NCBI GenBank assembly: GCA_016196065.1 | Contig: JACPYL010000010.1 | Span: 930,001-994,000, forward strand | Length of the DNA stretch: 64,000 nucleotides | Direction: 5' to 3' | From: Acidobacteriota bacterium | Lineage (GTDB): Bacteria > Acidobacteriota > Terriglobia > Terriglobales > Acidobacteriaceae | Made by a program: the position numbers and the translations under genes | Shown here: piece by piece, positions 35,605 through 43,559 of the stretch | How positions within the stretch are numbered: the stretch's first letter is position 1 | How the letters are laid out: every line of letters begins with the position of its first letter | Notes under the pieces: generated by a model | Told to the model about the DNA's origin: nothing | Seen by the model: only the letters and a program-made list of their open reading frames with translations | Database searches by the model: none

Positions 35605-35682
35605 ATGGTTTGGACAGCTCCGGTTTTCGAAGAAGTTTCCCTCTGCTGCGAAATTAACTCCTACGTGAGTGCAAAGCTGTAA
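35605..35682 (+). CDS. pqqA: PqqA, precursor peptide of pyrroloquinoline quinone
   Basis: This 25-codon gene is not obvious because of its size. It reads MVWTAPVFEEVSLCCEINSYVSAKL in outline: N-terminus MVWTAPVFEEV, core CEINSY, tail VSAKL. The Glu-x3-Tyr pair of the core is the pair that PqqE crosslinks to make PQQ, and the W-x-x-P-x-F-E-E leader resembles known PqqA peptides. A ribosome binding site (GAGGTGG) lies six bases upstream. It ends 9 bases before pqqB. The two cysteines just before the Glu are unusual and could matter for processing. Confidence 0.9.
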   Translation: MVWTAPVFEEVSLCCEINSYVSAKL

Positions 35683-35691
35683 TCTGAATTG

Positions 35692-36606
35692 ATGCAGGTC
35701 AAAATCCTCGGCTCTGCTGCCGGAGGAGCATTCCCCCAATGGAATTGTGCTTGCCCGAATTGCCATGCCGTGCGCGGCGGGCAGTTCCAGGGTAAGCCTC
35801 GTTCGCAGACGCAGGTCGCGGTCAGCGCCGATGGGGAATCATGGTTTCTGCTCGGTGCGTCTCCCGACCTGCGATCGCAAATCGAATCCACTCCAGAACT
35901 GCATCCTCGTTCCGGCACGCGTAGTTCTCCGATTCGCGGTGTCGTACTGGCCAGCGCCGATCTGGATCACGTTCTTGGATTGTTGCTGATGCGGGAACTC
36001 CAGCCTTATCCGGTGTACGCTGCCGAGCCTGTGATCAGGATTTTGCGCGACAACAGCATGTTCCGGATGCTGAACCGCGTTCCGAATCAAGTGCAGTGGC
36101 AGCCCATTCGCGCGCAGGAGAGTTTCAAGCTGGACTCGCCCACTGCGAAAGGTGGCGGCATCAGTTGCGAGGCCGTAGCGGTATCTTCGCACTATCCAGC
36201 GTATGCGAGCGGCATGCAGGCATCGGACGAGGCGATTCTAGGACTCATCCTGAAGTCGACATCGGGCGGCACGCTTGGGTTTTTCCCACAACTGGCGGAG
36301 CTTACGCCGGAATTGATGAGCGTATTTGCCAAACTTGATTGCCTCCTGCTCGACGGAACGTTCTGGAGCGAGGACGAGTTGATCCGGTTACAAGGGTCCA
36401 CTCAACGCGCTGCCGACATGGGACACATCCCAGTCGGTGGAGAGAATGGTACTTTGCAGCGGCTTGCGGACCTGAATACGCCGCGGAAAATGTATATTCA
36501 CATTAACAACACCAATCCCATGCTCAATGAATCGGGCGCGGAATATCGCGCGGTCCGCGAGGCGGGATGGGAACTGGCGGAAGACGGATGCCACTTCACA
36601 CTGTGA
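35692..36606 (+). CDS. pqqB: PQQ biosynthesis protein PqqB
   Basis: PqqB is a metallo-beta-lactamase-fold protein that acts on a late precursor of PQQ, probably as a hydroxylase. The 304-residue product has the family N-terminus VKILGSAAGGAFPQWNC with CxC/CPNC metal-binding cysteines, ADLDHVLGLLLMRE and C-terminal YIHINNTNPML. The ATG at 35692 is used, as the previous TTG adds only one residue. It follows pqqA and its end overlaps pqqC. Confidence 0.95.
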   Translation: MQVKILGSAAGGAFPQWNCACPNCHAVRGGQFQGKPRSQTQVAVSADGESWFLLGASPDLRSQIESTPELHPRSGTRSSPIRGVVLASADLDHVLGLLLMRELQPYPVYAAEPVIRILRDNSMFRMLNRVPNQVQWQPIRAQESFKLDSPTAKGGGISCEAVAVSSHYPAYASGMQASDEAILGLILKSTSGGTLGFFPQLAELTPELMSVFAKLDCLLLDGTFWSEDELIRLQGSTQRAADMGHIPVGGENGTLQRLADLNTPRKMYIHINNTNPMLNESGAEYRAVREAGWELAEDGCHFTL

Positions 36607-37361
36607 ACGCGGACGACGAAAAGCTGCTTTCGATGGATGAACTGCGCGCGGCCTTGCGCAAGGTCGGTGAAGAACGCTATCACCACCAGCATCCATTTCA
36701 TCTTCTGATGCACGAAGGCAAGCTGAGCCGAGGCCAGTTGCAGGCCTGGGCGCTCAACCGCTACTACTATCAAAATATTATTCCGATCAAGGACGCGATC
36801 ATCCTCTCGCGCAGCGACGATTCCGAATTTCGCCGGGCATGGCGCAAGCGCATCGTCGATCACGACGGCGATGCGAATTCCGGCGTCCGGGAAAAAGACG
36901 GCGGCATTCAGCGCTGGATCAAGTTGGCGGAAGCCACCGGCTTGGATCCGGCCCGTGTCATCAGTAAGGAAGGAATTCTGCCGGCGACGCGATACGCGGT
37001 GAATGAATATCTCAACATCGTGCGTACTCGATCGCTATTGGAAGCAGTAGCGTCGTCGCTGACGGAGCTGTTTTCGCGTGATCTGATCTCGCTCCGCATG
37101 GATCGTCTCCGGCTGCATTATCCGTGGCTATCGGGTGGACTCGATTATTTCCAGGCTCGGCTGACGCAAGCCCCCGAAGACGCGGCTTTTGCCATCCAGT
37201 ATGTTTACGAGCACGCAAAGACGCGCAGCGAGCAAGAGAAAGCGATTCAGGCATTGCGCGACAAGTGCGACATCTTGTGGGCTCAGCTCGACGCGCTCTA
37301 TTTCGCCTATGTGCAGCCGGGATGGCCGCCGCCGGGCGCATTCAGGATTGAGAAACAATAA
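36588..37361 (+). CDS. pqqC: Pyrroloquinoline-quinone synthase PqqC
   Basis: PqqC carries out the final eight-electron oxidation and ring closure of PQQ without a cofactor. The 257-residue protein has YHHQHPFHLLMHEGKLS, NRYYYQNIIPIKDA and the histidine-rich region IVDHDGDANSGVREKDGG typical of the family. The start is uncertain: ATG 36588 has GGAAG four to five bases upstream and overlaps pqqB by 19 bases; GTG 36603 would give a GTGA overlap but no ribosome binding site. Coupled translation with pqqB is likely either way. Confidence 0.95.
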   Translation: MPLHTVNADDEKLLSMDELRAALRKVGEERYHHQHPFHLLMHEGKLSRGQLQAWALNRYYYQNIIPIKDAIILSRSDDSEFRRAWRKRIVDHDGDANSGVREKDGGIQRWIKLAEATGLDPARVISKEGILPATRYAVNEYLNIVRTRSLLEAVASSLTELFSRDLISLRMDRLRLHYPWLSGGLDYFQARLTQAPEDAAFAIQYVYEHAKTRSEQEKAIQALRDKCDILWAQLDALYFAYVQPGWPPPGAFRIEKQ

Positions 37362-37633
37362 TGCAGATTGCCGAAACCAGTAAGCCGGTTCTTGCCGTCG
37401 GGTGCAAATGGGGTGGGACTGAAGAAGCGCCGTTGGTCCTCTATCCCGAGGGCGCAATGAAGGTGCACGGCACCAGCCTCGCGATCCTCGCGTTGTGTGA
37501 CGGCCAGCGGACCTTCGTGGACGTGGTTGAAGAATTGCAGCGCCAGTATTTTGGCGCCGACCCGAAGCGCATACGAGAAGATGCCACCAAGTTTCTGGAA
37601 CAAATGCACGACAAGCGCATCGTGGACTTTTGA
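37361..37633 (+). CDS. pqqD: PQQ peptide chaperone PqqD
   Basis: PqqD binds the PqqA peptide and presents it to the radical-SAM enzyme PqqE. The 90-residue protein has the winged-helix core LYPEGAMKVHGTSLAILALCDGQRT in outline (LYPEGAMKV, AILALCDGQRTF) and the helix VVEELQRQYFG. Its ATG shares one base with the pqqC stop and its stop shares one base with the pqqE start (TGATG), so the genes are tightly coupled. In some bacteria PqqD is fused to PqqC; here it is separate. Confidence 0.95.
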   Translation: MQIAETSKPVLAVGCKWGGTEEAPLVLYPEGAMKVHGTSLAILALCDGQRTFVDVVEELQRQYFGADPKRIREDATKFLEQMHDKRIVDF

Positions 37634-38736
37634 TGCTCTCGAATCCGCTCGCCCTCATCGCCGAGGTCACCCACCGCTGTCCTCTGCACTGCGTGTACTG
37701 TTCCAACCCGCTGGAATTGGCTGCAGCAAGTTCGGAACTGAAAACCGAAGACTGGCTGCGCGTGTTCGCCGAGGCCGCCCAGATGGGTGTACTGCATGTT
37801 CATCTGACCGGCGGCGAACCGCTGGCGCGTACCGATCTCGAGGAACTGGTTGCCGCTGCACATCAGCGCGGACTCTACATCAACCTGATCACCTCTGGTC
37901 TAGGGCTTTCACGAGACCGTCTGAAACGCTTGGTGGACGCTGGACTTGACCACATTCAACTGAGCTTTCAGGATTCCGAGCAGGAGCGCGCGGACTGGAT
38001 CGCGGGTACCAAGTCGCACGCTCATAAGATTGAAGTCGCGGCATGGATCCGCGAGCATCGGGTGGCGTTCACTGCGAACTTGGTCGTGCATCGTCAGAAT
38101 CTGGATCACCTTGAAGAAACAATTGCCTTCATTGAAACGCTGCGGCCTGGCCGGATCGAGATTGCTCACACGCAATACTACGGGTGGGCGCTGCAAAACC
38201 GCTCCTCCCTGATGCCAACCGCCGCGCAACTCGAGAACGCGCTCCGGGTCGTCGCAGCGGCGGAAGAGCGGCTGAAGGGAACGATTCGTATCGACAGCGT
38301 GATTCCTGACTACTTCGCGAAATTTCCCAAGGCATGCATGGGAGGATGGGGACAACGCTTGATCCTGATCGATCCTGCGGGGAAGGCGATGCCATGCCAC
38401 GCGGCCGGCGTGATCCCCGGGATTGTTTTCGAAAACGTTCGCGACAATTCCTTGCAGGCAATCTGGAATGAGTCCTCAGCCTTTCAGCGCTTTCGTGGAG
38501 AGTCCTGGATGCAGGAGCCGTGCCGCAGTTGCGATCGCCGTACCGAAGATTTTGGCGGATGCCGTTGTCAGGCACTTTTACTGACCGGAGACGCTGCGGC
38601 TACGGACCCGGTATGTTCGCTCGCGCCAACGCATGACGTTGTATTGCGGACGATTGGCGATGCGCCGGCGGATATGATTTCGACCGCGAGCCTCGCCGAA
38701 AACTGGAAATATCGCCCGAATCCCGGTCGGGCGTAG
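37633..38736 (+). CDS. pqqE: PqqA peptide cyclase PqqE (radical SAM)
   Basis: PqqE is a radical SAM/SPASM enzyme that links the Glu and Tyr side chains of PqqA. The 367-residue protein has the CxxxCxxC cluster motif Cys16-Cys20-Cys23 (RCPLHCVYC) and the glycine-rich SAM motif HLTGGEPLAR. The C-terminal SPASM region has CMGGWGQ, PCHAAG and EPCRSCDRRTEDFGGCRC, enough cysteines for two more clusters. It is the last gene of pqqABCDE; no PQQ-dependent dehydrogenase is in the window. Confidence 0.96.
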   Translation: MLSNPLALIAEVTHRCPLHCVYCSNPLELAAASSELKTEDWLRVFAEAAQMGVLHVHLTGGEPLARTDLEELVAAAHQRGLYINLITSGLGLSRDRLKRLVDAGLDHIQLSFQDSEQERADWIAGTKSHAHKIEVAAWIREHRVAFTANLVVHRQNLDHLEETIAFIETLRPGRIEIAHTQYYGWALQNRSSLMPTAAQLENALRVVAAAEERLKGTIRIDSVIPDYFAKFPKACMGGWGQRLILIDPAGKAMPCHAAGVIPGIVFENVRDNSLQAIWNESSAFQRFRGESWMQEPCRSCDRRTEDFGGCRCQALLLTGDAAATDPVCSLAPTHDVVLRTIGDAPADMISTASLAENWKYRPNPGRA

Positions 38737-38774
38737 CGGCTTTCATTGGCGCAATTGGTGCTCGCCCGTTTATT

Positions 38775-39326
38775 ATGACTTCGAACCATGCCGCGGTACG
38801 TTTCGCGGGCGCATTCGAATCCGACATGTTGCAGAAAAGAATTGACGATCAGCCGAGTATCTCGCCAGAGAACATGCGCGAGGCCGAGGATATCTTTCTG
38901 CGCCATCTGCGCCGTGTCGGCCTGAAGCAGACCGAGCAGCGCGGCACGATTCTGCGCACGTTTCTGGAGACTCGCGAACATCTTTCTACCGATGAGCTTG
39001 CGCAGCTTGTGAAAAAGAAAGATGCGCACATCGGATTCACGACTGTCTATCGAACGCTCAAGCTGCTCGCCGACTGCGGATTGGCCAGCGAAGTGGCCTT
39101 TCACGATGGCATTGCGCGCTACGAACATCAATACAACCGGCGCAGTCATCACCACATGGTGTGCACCGAGTGCGGAGCGTCGGTGGAATTTTTCTCTCCT
39201 GAAGTAGGAGTGCTCGAACAGCAGGTTGGCCGCAAGCATCGCTACGTAACGACTCGACATACCTTCCAGATTTACGGCGTCTGTGAAGATTGCCGCAAGA
39301 AAAGCAATGGCCGGCGCCTCGTTTAA
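38775..39326 (+). CDS. Fur-family metal/peroxide-sensing regulator
   Basis: The 183-residue protein has the winged-helix domain (LKQTEQRGTILRTFLETREHLS, given in part as QRGTILRTFLET; then IGFTTVYRTLKLLADCGLA) and a C-terminal dimer domain with the metal ligands RRSHHHMVCTECG and a second pair in VCEDCRK, a structural zinc site of the Fur/PerR type. Which metal or oxidant it senses cannot be decided. Starts at 38826 and 38874 would remove an unconserved N-terminus and are plausible. It lies 38 bases after pqqE and may be independently transcribed. Confidence 0.9.
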   Translation: MTSNHAAVRFAGAFESDMLQKRIDDQPSISPENMREAEDIFLRHLRRVGLKQTEQRGTILRTFLETREHLSTDELAQLVKKKDAHIGFTTVYRTLKLLADCGLASEVAFHDGIARYEHQYNRRSHHHMVCTECGASVEFFSPEVGVLEQQVGRKHRYVTTRHTFQIYGVCEDCRKKSNGRRLV

Positions 39327-39756
39327 TTCCCCTACATCCGCGCAATCCGAAGCACCGTGCCCACGCTGCGATGCGCCTGTACCTGCGAATGCGGCATTCT
39401 GCCCTGACTGCTCGCGCTCGATGCTGCCGCTTACGCCCGCAGAAAGGTTGGCCTCGGCGAGCGCCTATTTCACTCTGGTGCCTGCGGTTGTGTTGTTGTT
39501 CCTGCCGGTATTTCGAAAAAGCCGTTTTGTCCGCTTCCACGCATGGCAGAGCATCCTTCTCTGGGGAGTTTTTTTTATCGCCTCGATCACGGGAATCTTG
39601 ATCTCGAACATCGCCGCTGCCGTCGCTCTCCTGCTGCTGGGAATCCTCGGATCGCTGGGGATGTTTTTCCTGTGGGCGGTTCTGTCTCTCAAGGCGTGGC
39701 AGGGAGAACGCTTTGAGTTGCCGTGGTTCGGATCGCTGGCGGAGCGATTGGGATAG
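39307..39756 (+). CDS. Zinc-ribbon membrane protein (DUF4870-like)
   Basis: The 149-residue protein has an N-terminal zinc ribbon (APCPRCDAPVP, AAFCPDCSRSM) and then three hydrophobic helices (YFTLVPAVVLLFLPVF, SILLWGVFFIASITGIL, VALLLLGILGSLGMFFLWAV). The part KSRFVRFHAWQSILLW is typical of the DUF4870/TIC20-like family. The start at 39307 overlaps the fur-type gene end by 20 bases and has AAGAAAAG upstream; 39283 is an alternative. Function is unknown. Confidence 0.8.
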   Translation: MAGASFNSPTSAQSEAPCPRCDAPVPANAAFCPDCSRSMLPLTPAERLASASAYFTLVPAVVLLFLPVFRKSRFVRFHAWQSILLWGVFFIASITGILISNIAAAVALLLLGILGSLGMFFLWAVLSLKAWQGERFELPWFGSLAERLG

Positions 39757-39828
39757 CACTGGCCGCGAGTGACAGGTCACGGGGCGCGCAAGACCCATTT
39801 CCACCGCTGGAAATAGAACGAGAAATGA

Positions 39829-39911
39829 ATTGCCATCCTGAGCGAAGCGAAGGACCTGCTGTTTTTTGCTAGCGAGGAAAGCAGGTCCTTCGCTTCGCTC
39901 AGGATGACAAT
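39829..39911. repeat. CATCCTGAGCGAAGCGAA fold-back repeat, copy 2
   Basis: This is the second copy of the element at 30434-30516, with the same length (83 bases), the same two arms and related loop letters (GCAGGTCCTTCGCTTCGCTC in the right arm). It lies in the 307-base gap between the zinc-ribbon gene and fabH. Confidence 0.9.
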
Positions 39912-39969
39912 CTATATATTGAACTCTCAAGCTGTTCTGGTGACATCCACGCCGGGTGACGTGAATCCT

Positions 39970-40003
39970 AACACCTGAGACCCGACACCTAACACCTGCT
40001 TCA
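39970..40003. repeat. Short tandem words CCTAACACCTGAGACCCGACA
   Basis: The gap before fabH also holds direct near-repeats of the word ACCTGA/ACACCT (AACACCTGAGACCCGACACC, then TAACACCTG). Together with the fold-back at 39829 they fill most of the 307 bases between 39757 and 40063. They resemble intergenic low-complexity repeats and not a coding sequence. Confidence 0.5.
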
Positions 40004-40063
40004 TAGACATTCCTCTCTCCATCGTTCAAAATAGTCGGTTCACTTATCATCCAGGAGACCTCA

Positions 40064-41062
40064 TTGAGTCAGCTTCGCCGCGCGAAAATCAGCGCCCTCG
40101 GAACCTACGTTCCGCCTCGCCTTTTGACCAACGCCGACCTCGAGAAAATGGTCGATACCAACGATCAATGGATTCTCGAGCGTACCGGAATTCGGGAACG
40201 CCACCTCGTCGACAAGGGAGTCGCCACCAGCGATTTGGCCACGGAAGCGGCCAAGAGAGCCCTGGCGGAACGTGGCATTGCAGCTTCCGACCTCGACGCG
40301 ATTATGGTTGCGACCGTCACTCCCGACATGTTTTTCCCGTCCACGGCCTGCCTGGTGCAAAACAAGCTGGGCGCGAAAAACGTCTGGGGATTCGATCTGT
40401 CGGCGGCGTGTTCGGCATTCGTCTACACGCTGCAAACCGGAGCGCAGTTCATCGCTACTGGAGCGCACGACAAAGTTCTAGTCATTGGCGCGGACGTCAT
40501 GTCCTCGATCATTGACTACACCGACCGCGCCACCTGTGTGATCTTCGGGGACGGTGCCGGCGCAGTTCTTCTGGAACCTGCCACCGACGATTCGCTAGGC
40601 ATCATTGATTTCGCCCATGAGGTGGATGGTTCAGGTGCGGCGTCACTCTACATGCCGGGCGGCGGAAGCCTGAACCCGTCAACCCATGACACCATCGACA
40701 AGAAGATGCACTTCGTACATCAGGACGGCGGCGCTGTTTTCAAATTCGCGGTGCGAAAGATGTCAGATTTGTGTGACCAGCTTCTGACGCGGAATAATCT
40801 GAAAGGCAGTGATATCGACGTCTTCATACCCCACCAGGCCAACCAGCGCATCATCCAGGCAACCGCGGATCGCCTGAAGATGCGTCCCGAGAGCGTCATC
40901 ATCAATATCGACCGTTATGGGAACACTACGGCCGGGACGATCCCGCTGGCGATGGCGACGGCGCGCGAGGAAGGGAAGCTTAAGAAGGGAAGCCTGGTGC
41001 TGTTGGCATCCGTGGGAGCCGGATTCACCGTGGGTGCGACGTTGCTGCGGTGGGCCTACTAG
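40064..41062 (+). CDS. fabH: 3-oxoacyl-ACP synthase III (FabH)
   Basis: FabH starts fatty acid synthesis by condensing acetyl-CoA (or branched acyl-CoA) with malonyl-ACP. The 332-residue enzyme has the catalytic Cys116 in [16 protein letters not shown], His in [12 protein letters not shown] and Asn in [14 protein letters not shown]. The TTG start is supported by CAGGAG eight bases upstream and by the family N-terminus. The gene stands alone after a repeat-rich gap, convergent with purQ; it is not beside plsX or fabD as in many genomes. Confidence 0.95.
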   Translation: MSQLRRAKISALGTYVPPRLLTNADLEKMVDTNDQWILERTGIRERHLVDKGVATSDLATEAAKRALAERGIAASDLDAIMVATVTPDMFFPSTACLVQNKLGAKNVWGFDLSAACSAFVYTLQTGAQFIATGAHDKVLVIGADVMSSIIDYTDRATCVIFGDGAGAVLLEPATDDSLGIIDFAHEVDGSGAASLYMPGGGSLNPSTHDTIDKKMHFVHQDGGAVFKFAVRKMSDLCDQLLTRNNLKGSDIDVFIPHQANQRIIQATADRLKMRPESVIINIDRYGNTTAGTIPLAMATAREEGKLKKGSLVLLASVGAGFTVGATLLRWAY

Positions 41063-41187
41063 AGCAGTTCTTAGTTCCCGGTTCTCAGAAAACTACACTT
41101 CACACGGTGAGCTGATTATCGACTCGTAGTTTCCAAAAATTGGATGCTGGTTCTGCTGAGAACTGAGAACCAGGAACTGAGAACTAT
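41063..41187. repeat. Fold-back repeat of AACTGAGAAC words
   Basis: The left part (CAGTTCTTAGTTCCCGGTTCTCAG, positions 41065-41088, key words GTTCTTAG and GGTTCTCAG) and right part (GAGAACTGAGAACCAGG, AACTGAGAACTA) are complementary. The element fills the gap between the convergent fabH and purQ genes and may stop both transcripts. Confidence 0.8.
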
Positions 41188-41879
41188 TTTTCCGCCATCG
41201 CGCCGACCAGCGACTCAAAAATCCTGACGCCATCGGTACAGCCCAGTTCCGGTTCGGCGGCGCGTTCCGGGTGCGGCATCATGCCGAGTACGTTTCGTCC
41301 AGGGCTGCAAATGCCGGCAATATTTTCCAACGATCCGTTCGGATTCGCTTCGGCGGTAACCTCGCCTGCTTCATTTGTGTATCGAAACACGATGCGCTGG
41401 TCGCGCTTGAGTTCCGCGAGCGTCGCTTCGTCACAGAAATAGTTACCCTCCATGTGGCCGATCGGGATCGTGAGAACCTCGCCTTTCTGACAGTTCTGTG
41501 TAAAGGGTGTCTGGTTGTTTTCAACCCGCACATGAACGGGCTTGCAGACATACTTCAGTCCAACATTGCGCATGAGGGCGCCCGGCAGCAGTCCAGATTC
41601 GCAAAGAATCTGAAAGCCGTTGCAGATTCCCAGCACCAGGCCGCCGCGGTCGGCAAACTTGCGGACTGATTCCATGACCGGCGAAAATTTCGCGATCGCT
41701 CCCGTACGCAGGTAGTCTCCAAACGCGAAACCGCCGGGAACAATGATGACATCGCAATTCTGGAGATCATGCGACTCGTGCCACAGGAATGTTGCCTTTT
41801 GCTTGGCGACATGTGTGGCAGTCCAGTGAGCATCGTTATCGCAATTCGATCCGGGAAAGATGATGACACCGAATTTCAT
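41184..41879 (-). CDS. purQ: FGAM synthase glutaminase subunit PurQ
   Basis: PurQ supplies ammonia from glutamine to PurL in purine synthesis. The 231-residue protein has the [14 protein letters not shown]-terminus, the nucleophile elbow [13 protein letters not shown] and the His-Glu pair in GMMPHPERA. The ATG at 41879 has AGGAG four bases upstream; the longer reading begins in a repeat and is rejected. It lies downstream of tpiA with a repeat-filled 160-base gap, away from purL and purS. Confidence 0.95.
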   Translation of the reverse strand: MKFGVIIFPGSNCDNDAHWTATHVAKQKATFLWHESHDLQNCDVIIVPGGFAFGDYLRTGAIAKFSPVMESVRKFADRGGLVLGICNGFQILCESGLLPGALMRNVGLKYVCKPVHVRVENNQTPFTQNCQKGEVLTIPIGHMEGNYFCDEATLAELKRDQRIVFRYTNEAGEVTAEANPNGSLENIAGICSPGRNVLGMMPHPERAAEPELGCTDGVRIFESLVGAMAEK

Positions 41880-41921
41880 GGGACTCCTCGGGGTCAGGAT
41901 AACATGCGAGGTTTGTGGATC

Positions 41922-42039
41922 CAGTTTCCGGTTGCTAGTTTCTCGTTTCTCGTTTCCAGTTCCTCGCTCGATGGAAGGGAAAGCCTCTCCGCACACCAAG
42001 CACGAAACAAGAAACTGGAAACAAGAAACCGGAAACTGT
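41922..42039. repeat. Fold-back repeat of GAAACTGGAAAC words
   Basis: Arms carry CAGTTTCCGGTTGCTAG and TTTCTCGTTTCTCG on one side and GAAACAAGAAACTGG and AACCGGAAACTG on the other. It lies between purQ and tpiA, which run the same way. Its short near-repeat words resemble the elements at 41063 and 44780. Confidence 0.8.
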
Positions 42040-42041
42040 TT

Positions 42042-42794
42042 CTAGTACTTGACGATTGCCGCAAACGATTTCGGATCGAGCGAAGCTCCGCCCACCAGCG
42101 CGCCGTCAATTTCCTCCTGCGACATCAATGAGGTCGCGTTTTCGGGCTTGACTGATCCGCCGTAGAGAATGCGTAGTCCGTCCGCAAGTTCCTGGCCGAG
42201 CGCTTTGGCGGCTTCAACGCGAATGATGGCGTGTGCGTCGGCGGCCATCTGTGGCGTAGCAGTCTTGCCGGTACCGATTGCCCATACGGGTTCGTAGGCG
42301 ACGACGAGTTTGTGAGCCTTCTTGGCGGAGATGGCGTGGAAAGCGCGCAGGCACTGGCGGCGTAGCACGTCGTCGGTGAGTCCAGCTTCGCGTTCTTCGA
42401 GCACTTCACCGACGCAGACAATCGGCGTGAGTCCGGCTTCGAGCGCGGACTTGAGTTTCAGGTTCACCGTATCATCCGTCTCGCCAAAATGCTGGCGGCG
42501 CTCAGAGTGGCCGATGATCACGTGGGTCAGGCCCACGGCAACGAGCATCGCGGCGTTGACCTCGCCGGTGAATGCCCCTTCTTTTTCCCAATACAAGTCC
42601 TGTGCGCCGACGGCGATGTTCGAGCCCTTGGCGCAGTTGATTCCGGCATCGACCGCGAGGAACGTTGGGCAGACGACGATTTCATCGCGAGTGTGGTCTT
42701 TGACCAAAGGCAGAAAGTCGCGAAAGAAGTCGCGAGCCTGGTCAGGGGTTTTGTACATCTTCCAGTTGGCGGCAATTAGTTTTTTTCTAGGCAT
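42042..42794 (-). CDS. tpiA: Triosephosphate isomerase
   Basis: TIM interconverts dihydroxyacetone phosphate and glyceraldehyde 3-phosphate. The 250-residue protein has Lys in AANWKMYKT, His in HVIIGHSERRQHFG and Glu in VVAYEPVWAIGTGKT, and the phosphate loop GGSVKPEN. The ATG at 42794 lies inside the end of the macro-domain gene (eight-base overlap), so translation is probably coupled. It is part of the gap-pgk-macro-tpiA run. Confidence 0.97.
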   Translation of the reverse strand: MPRKKLIAANWKMYKTPDQARDFFRDFLPLVKDHTRDEIVVCPTFLAVDAGINCAKGSNIAVGAQDLYWEKEGAFTGEVNAAMLVAVGLTHVIIGHSERRQHFGETDDTVNLKLKSALEAGLTPIVCVGEVLEEREAGLTDDVLRRQCLRAFHAISAKKAHKLVVAYEPVWAIGTGKTATPQMAADAHAIIRVEAAKALGQELADGLRILYGGSVKPENATSLMSQEEIDGALVGGASLDPKSFAAIVKY

Positions 42795-43539
42795 GAAGGA
42801 TTCCAATTCCAATTTCGTAAGATTTACCAGATTCGGGATGATGCTGTGCGAGTGCGGTATGTGCAAATATATCGAGAGTGGCCCTGTCATACAGGACGAC
42901 AGAGACCATTACGAGGTGCTGTGTTGTCGGGAGTGTCCGCAGAATGGTGGGGACCGCGACCCACGCTGCCTGCTCTACGGGGTAGCCAAAAATCCCAGTC
43001 GAGATTGCGGGAAAGGCGATGCTGTGGAGCTTGAGTTCGTCTGCAATCCGCATGCTCTCGCGGTAACAGCTGGCGAGAAGTTTCGGTTCGCCACGAGTGC
43101 CCCCGCTCCAGATTGGCCCGACCGCGTGAATGACGATCTTCGCGGGCAGGTCTCCTGCGCTGGTGGCTACGGCTTGCCCTGTCGGGATCGAACCGCGATC
43201 CGCAATGATGCGCCGACAATCGTCGGCAATGGCTGGACCGGCACCTCTAAAAATCGCGCCGCAAACGCCTCCACCAGGAGTCAGGTGATCATTGGCCGCG
43301 TTCACGATGGCGTCGGCGCCGTACTTGGTGAGATCTCCGTGCAGCAATCGCAGTTCGCCAGGGTCGCCCGTCTTCACAGTAAGAATGTAGTTCTCTGATG
43401 GAAGTTGACCTGGGCGATACTGATCCACTCGCGAATCCTCACCAGCCCCGGAAGGGGCAACTAGCTCCGCCGGAATTGCGGCATCGCTCAAGCGATACCC
43501 TGATACGAAACTGCGTTTCTCAGTCACCGGACCGCGCAC
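42787..43539 (-). CDS. Macro-domain protein (ADP-ribose/O-acetyl-ADP-ribose binding)
   Basis: Macro domains bind ADP-ribose and many remove ADP-ribose or its acetyl ester. The C-terminal 190 residues have LLHGDLTKYGADAIVNAAN, the ligand loop GGGVCGAIFRGAGP and PAISTGIFGYP, all family signatures of the MacroD type. A 60-residue N-terminal extension (RSFVSGYRLSDA onward) is of unknown nature. The start is tentative: GTG 43539, 21 bases after the pgk stop; the longer open frame overlaps pgk and is rejected. Its stop overlaps the tpiA start by eight bases, so it belongs to the glycolytic operon. Confidence 0.85.
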   Translation of the reverse strand: MRGPVTEKRSFVSGYRLSDAAIPAELVAPSGAGEDSRVDQYRPGQLPSENYILTVKTGDPGELRLLHGDLTKYGADAIVNAANDHLTPGGGVCGAIFRGAGPAIADDCRRIIADRGSIPTGQAVATSAGDLPAKIVIHAVGPIWSGGTRGEPKLLASCYRESMRIADELKLHSIAFPAISTGIFGYPVEQAAWVAVPTILRTLPTTQHLVMVSVVLYDRATLDIFAHTALAQHHPESGKSYEIGIGILHA

Positions 43540-43559
43540 GACAATGGACTCGCCACCGT

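Noticed and set aside
39058-40050. 330-residue minus-strand frame over the Fur-type and zinc-ribbon genes
   Set aside because: It is a shadow of two real genes and of the repeats at 39829 and 39970. It has no ribosome binding site and no family resemblance.
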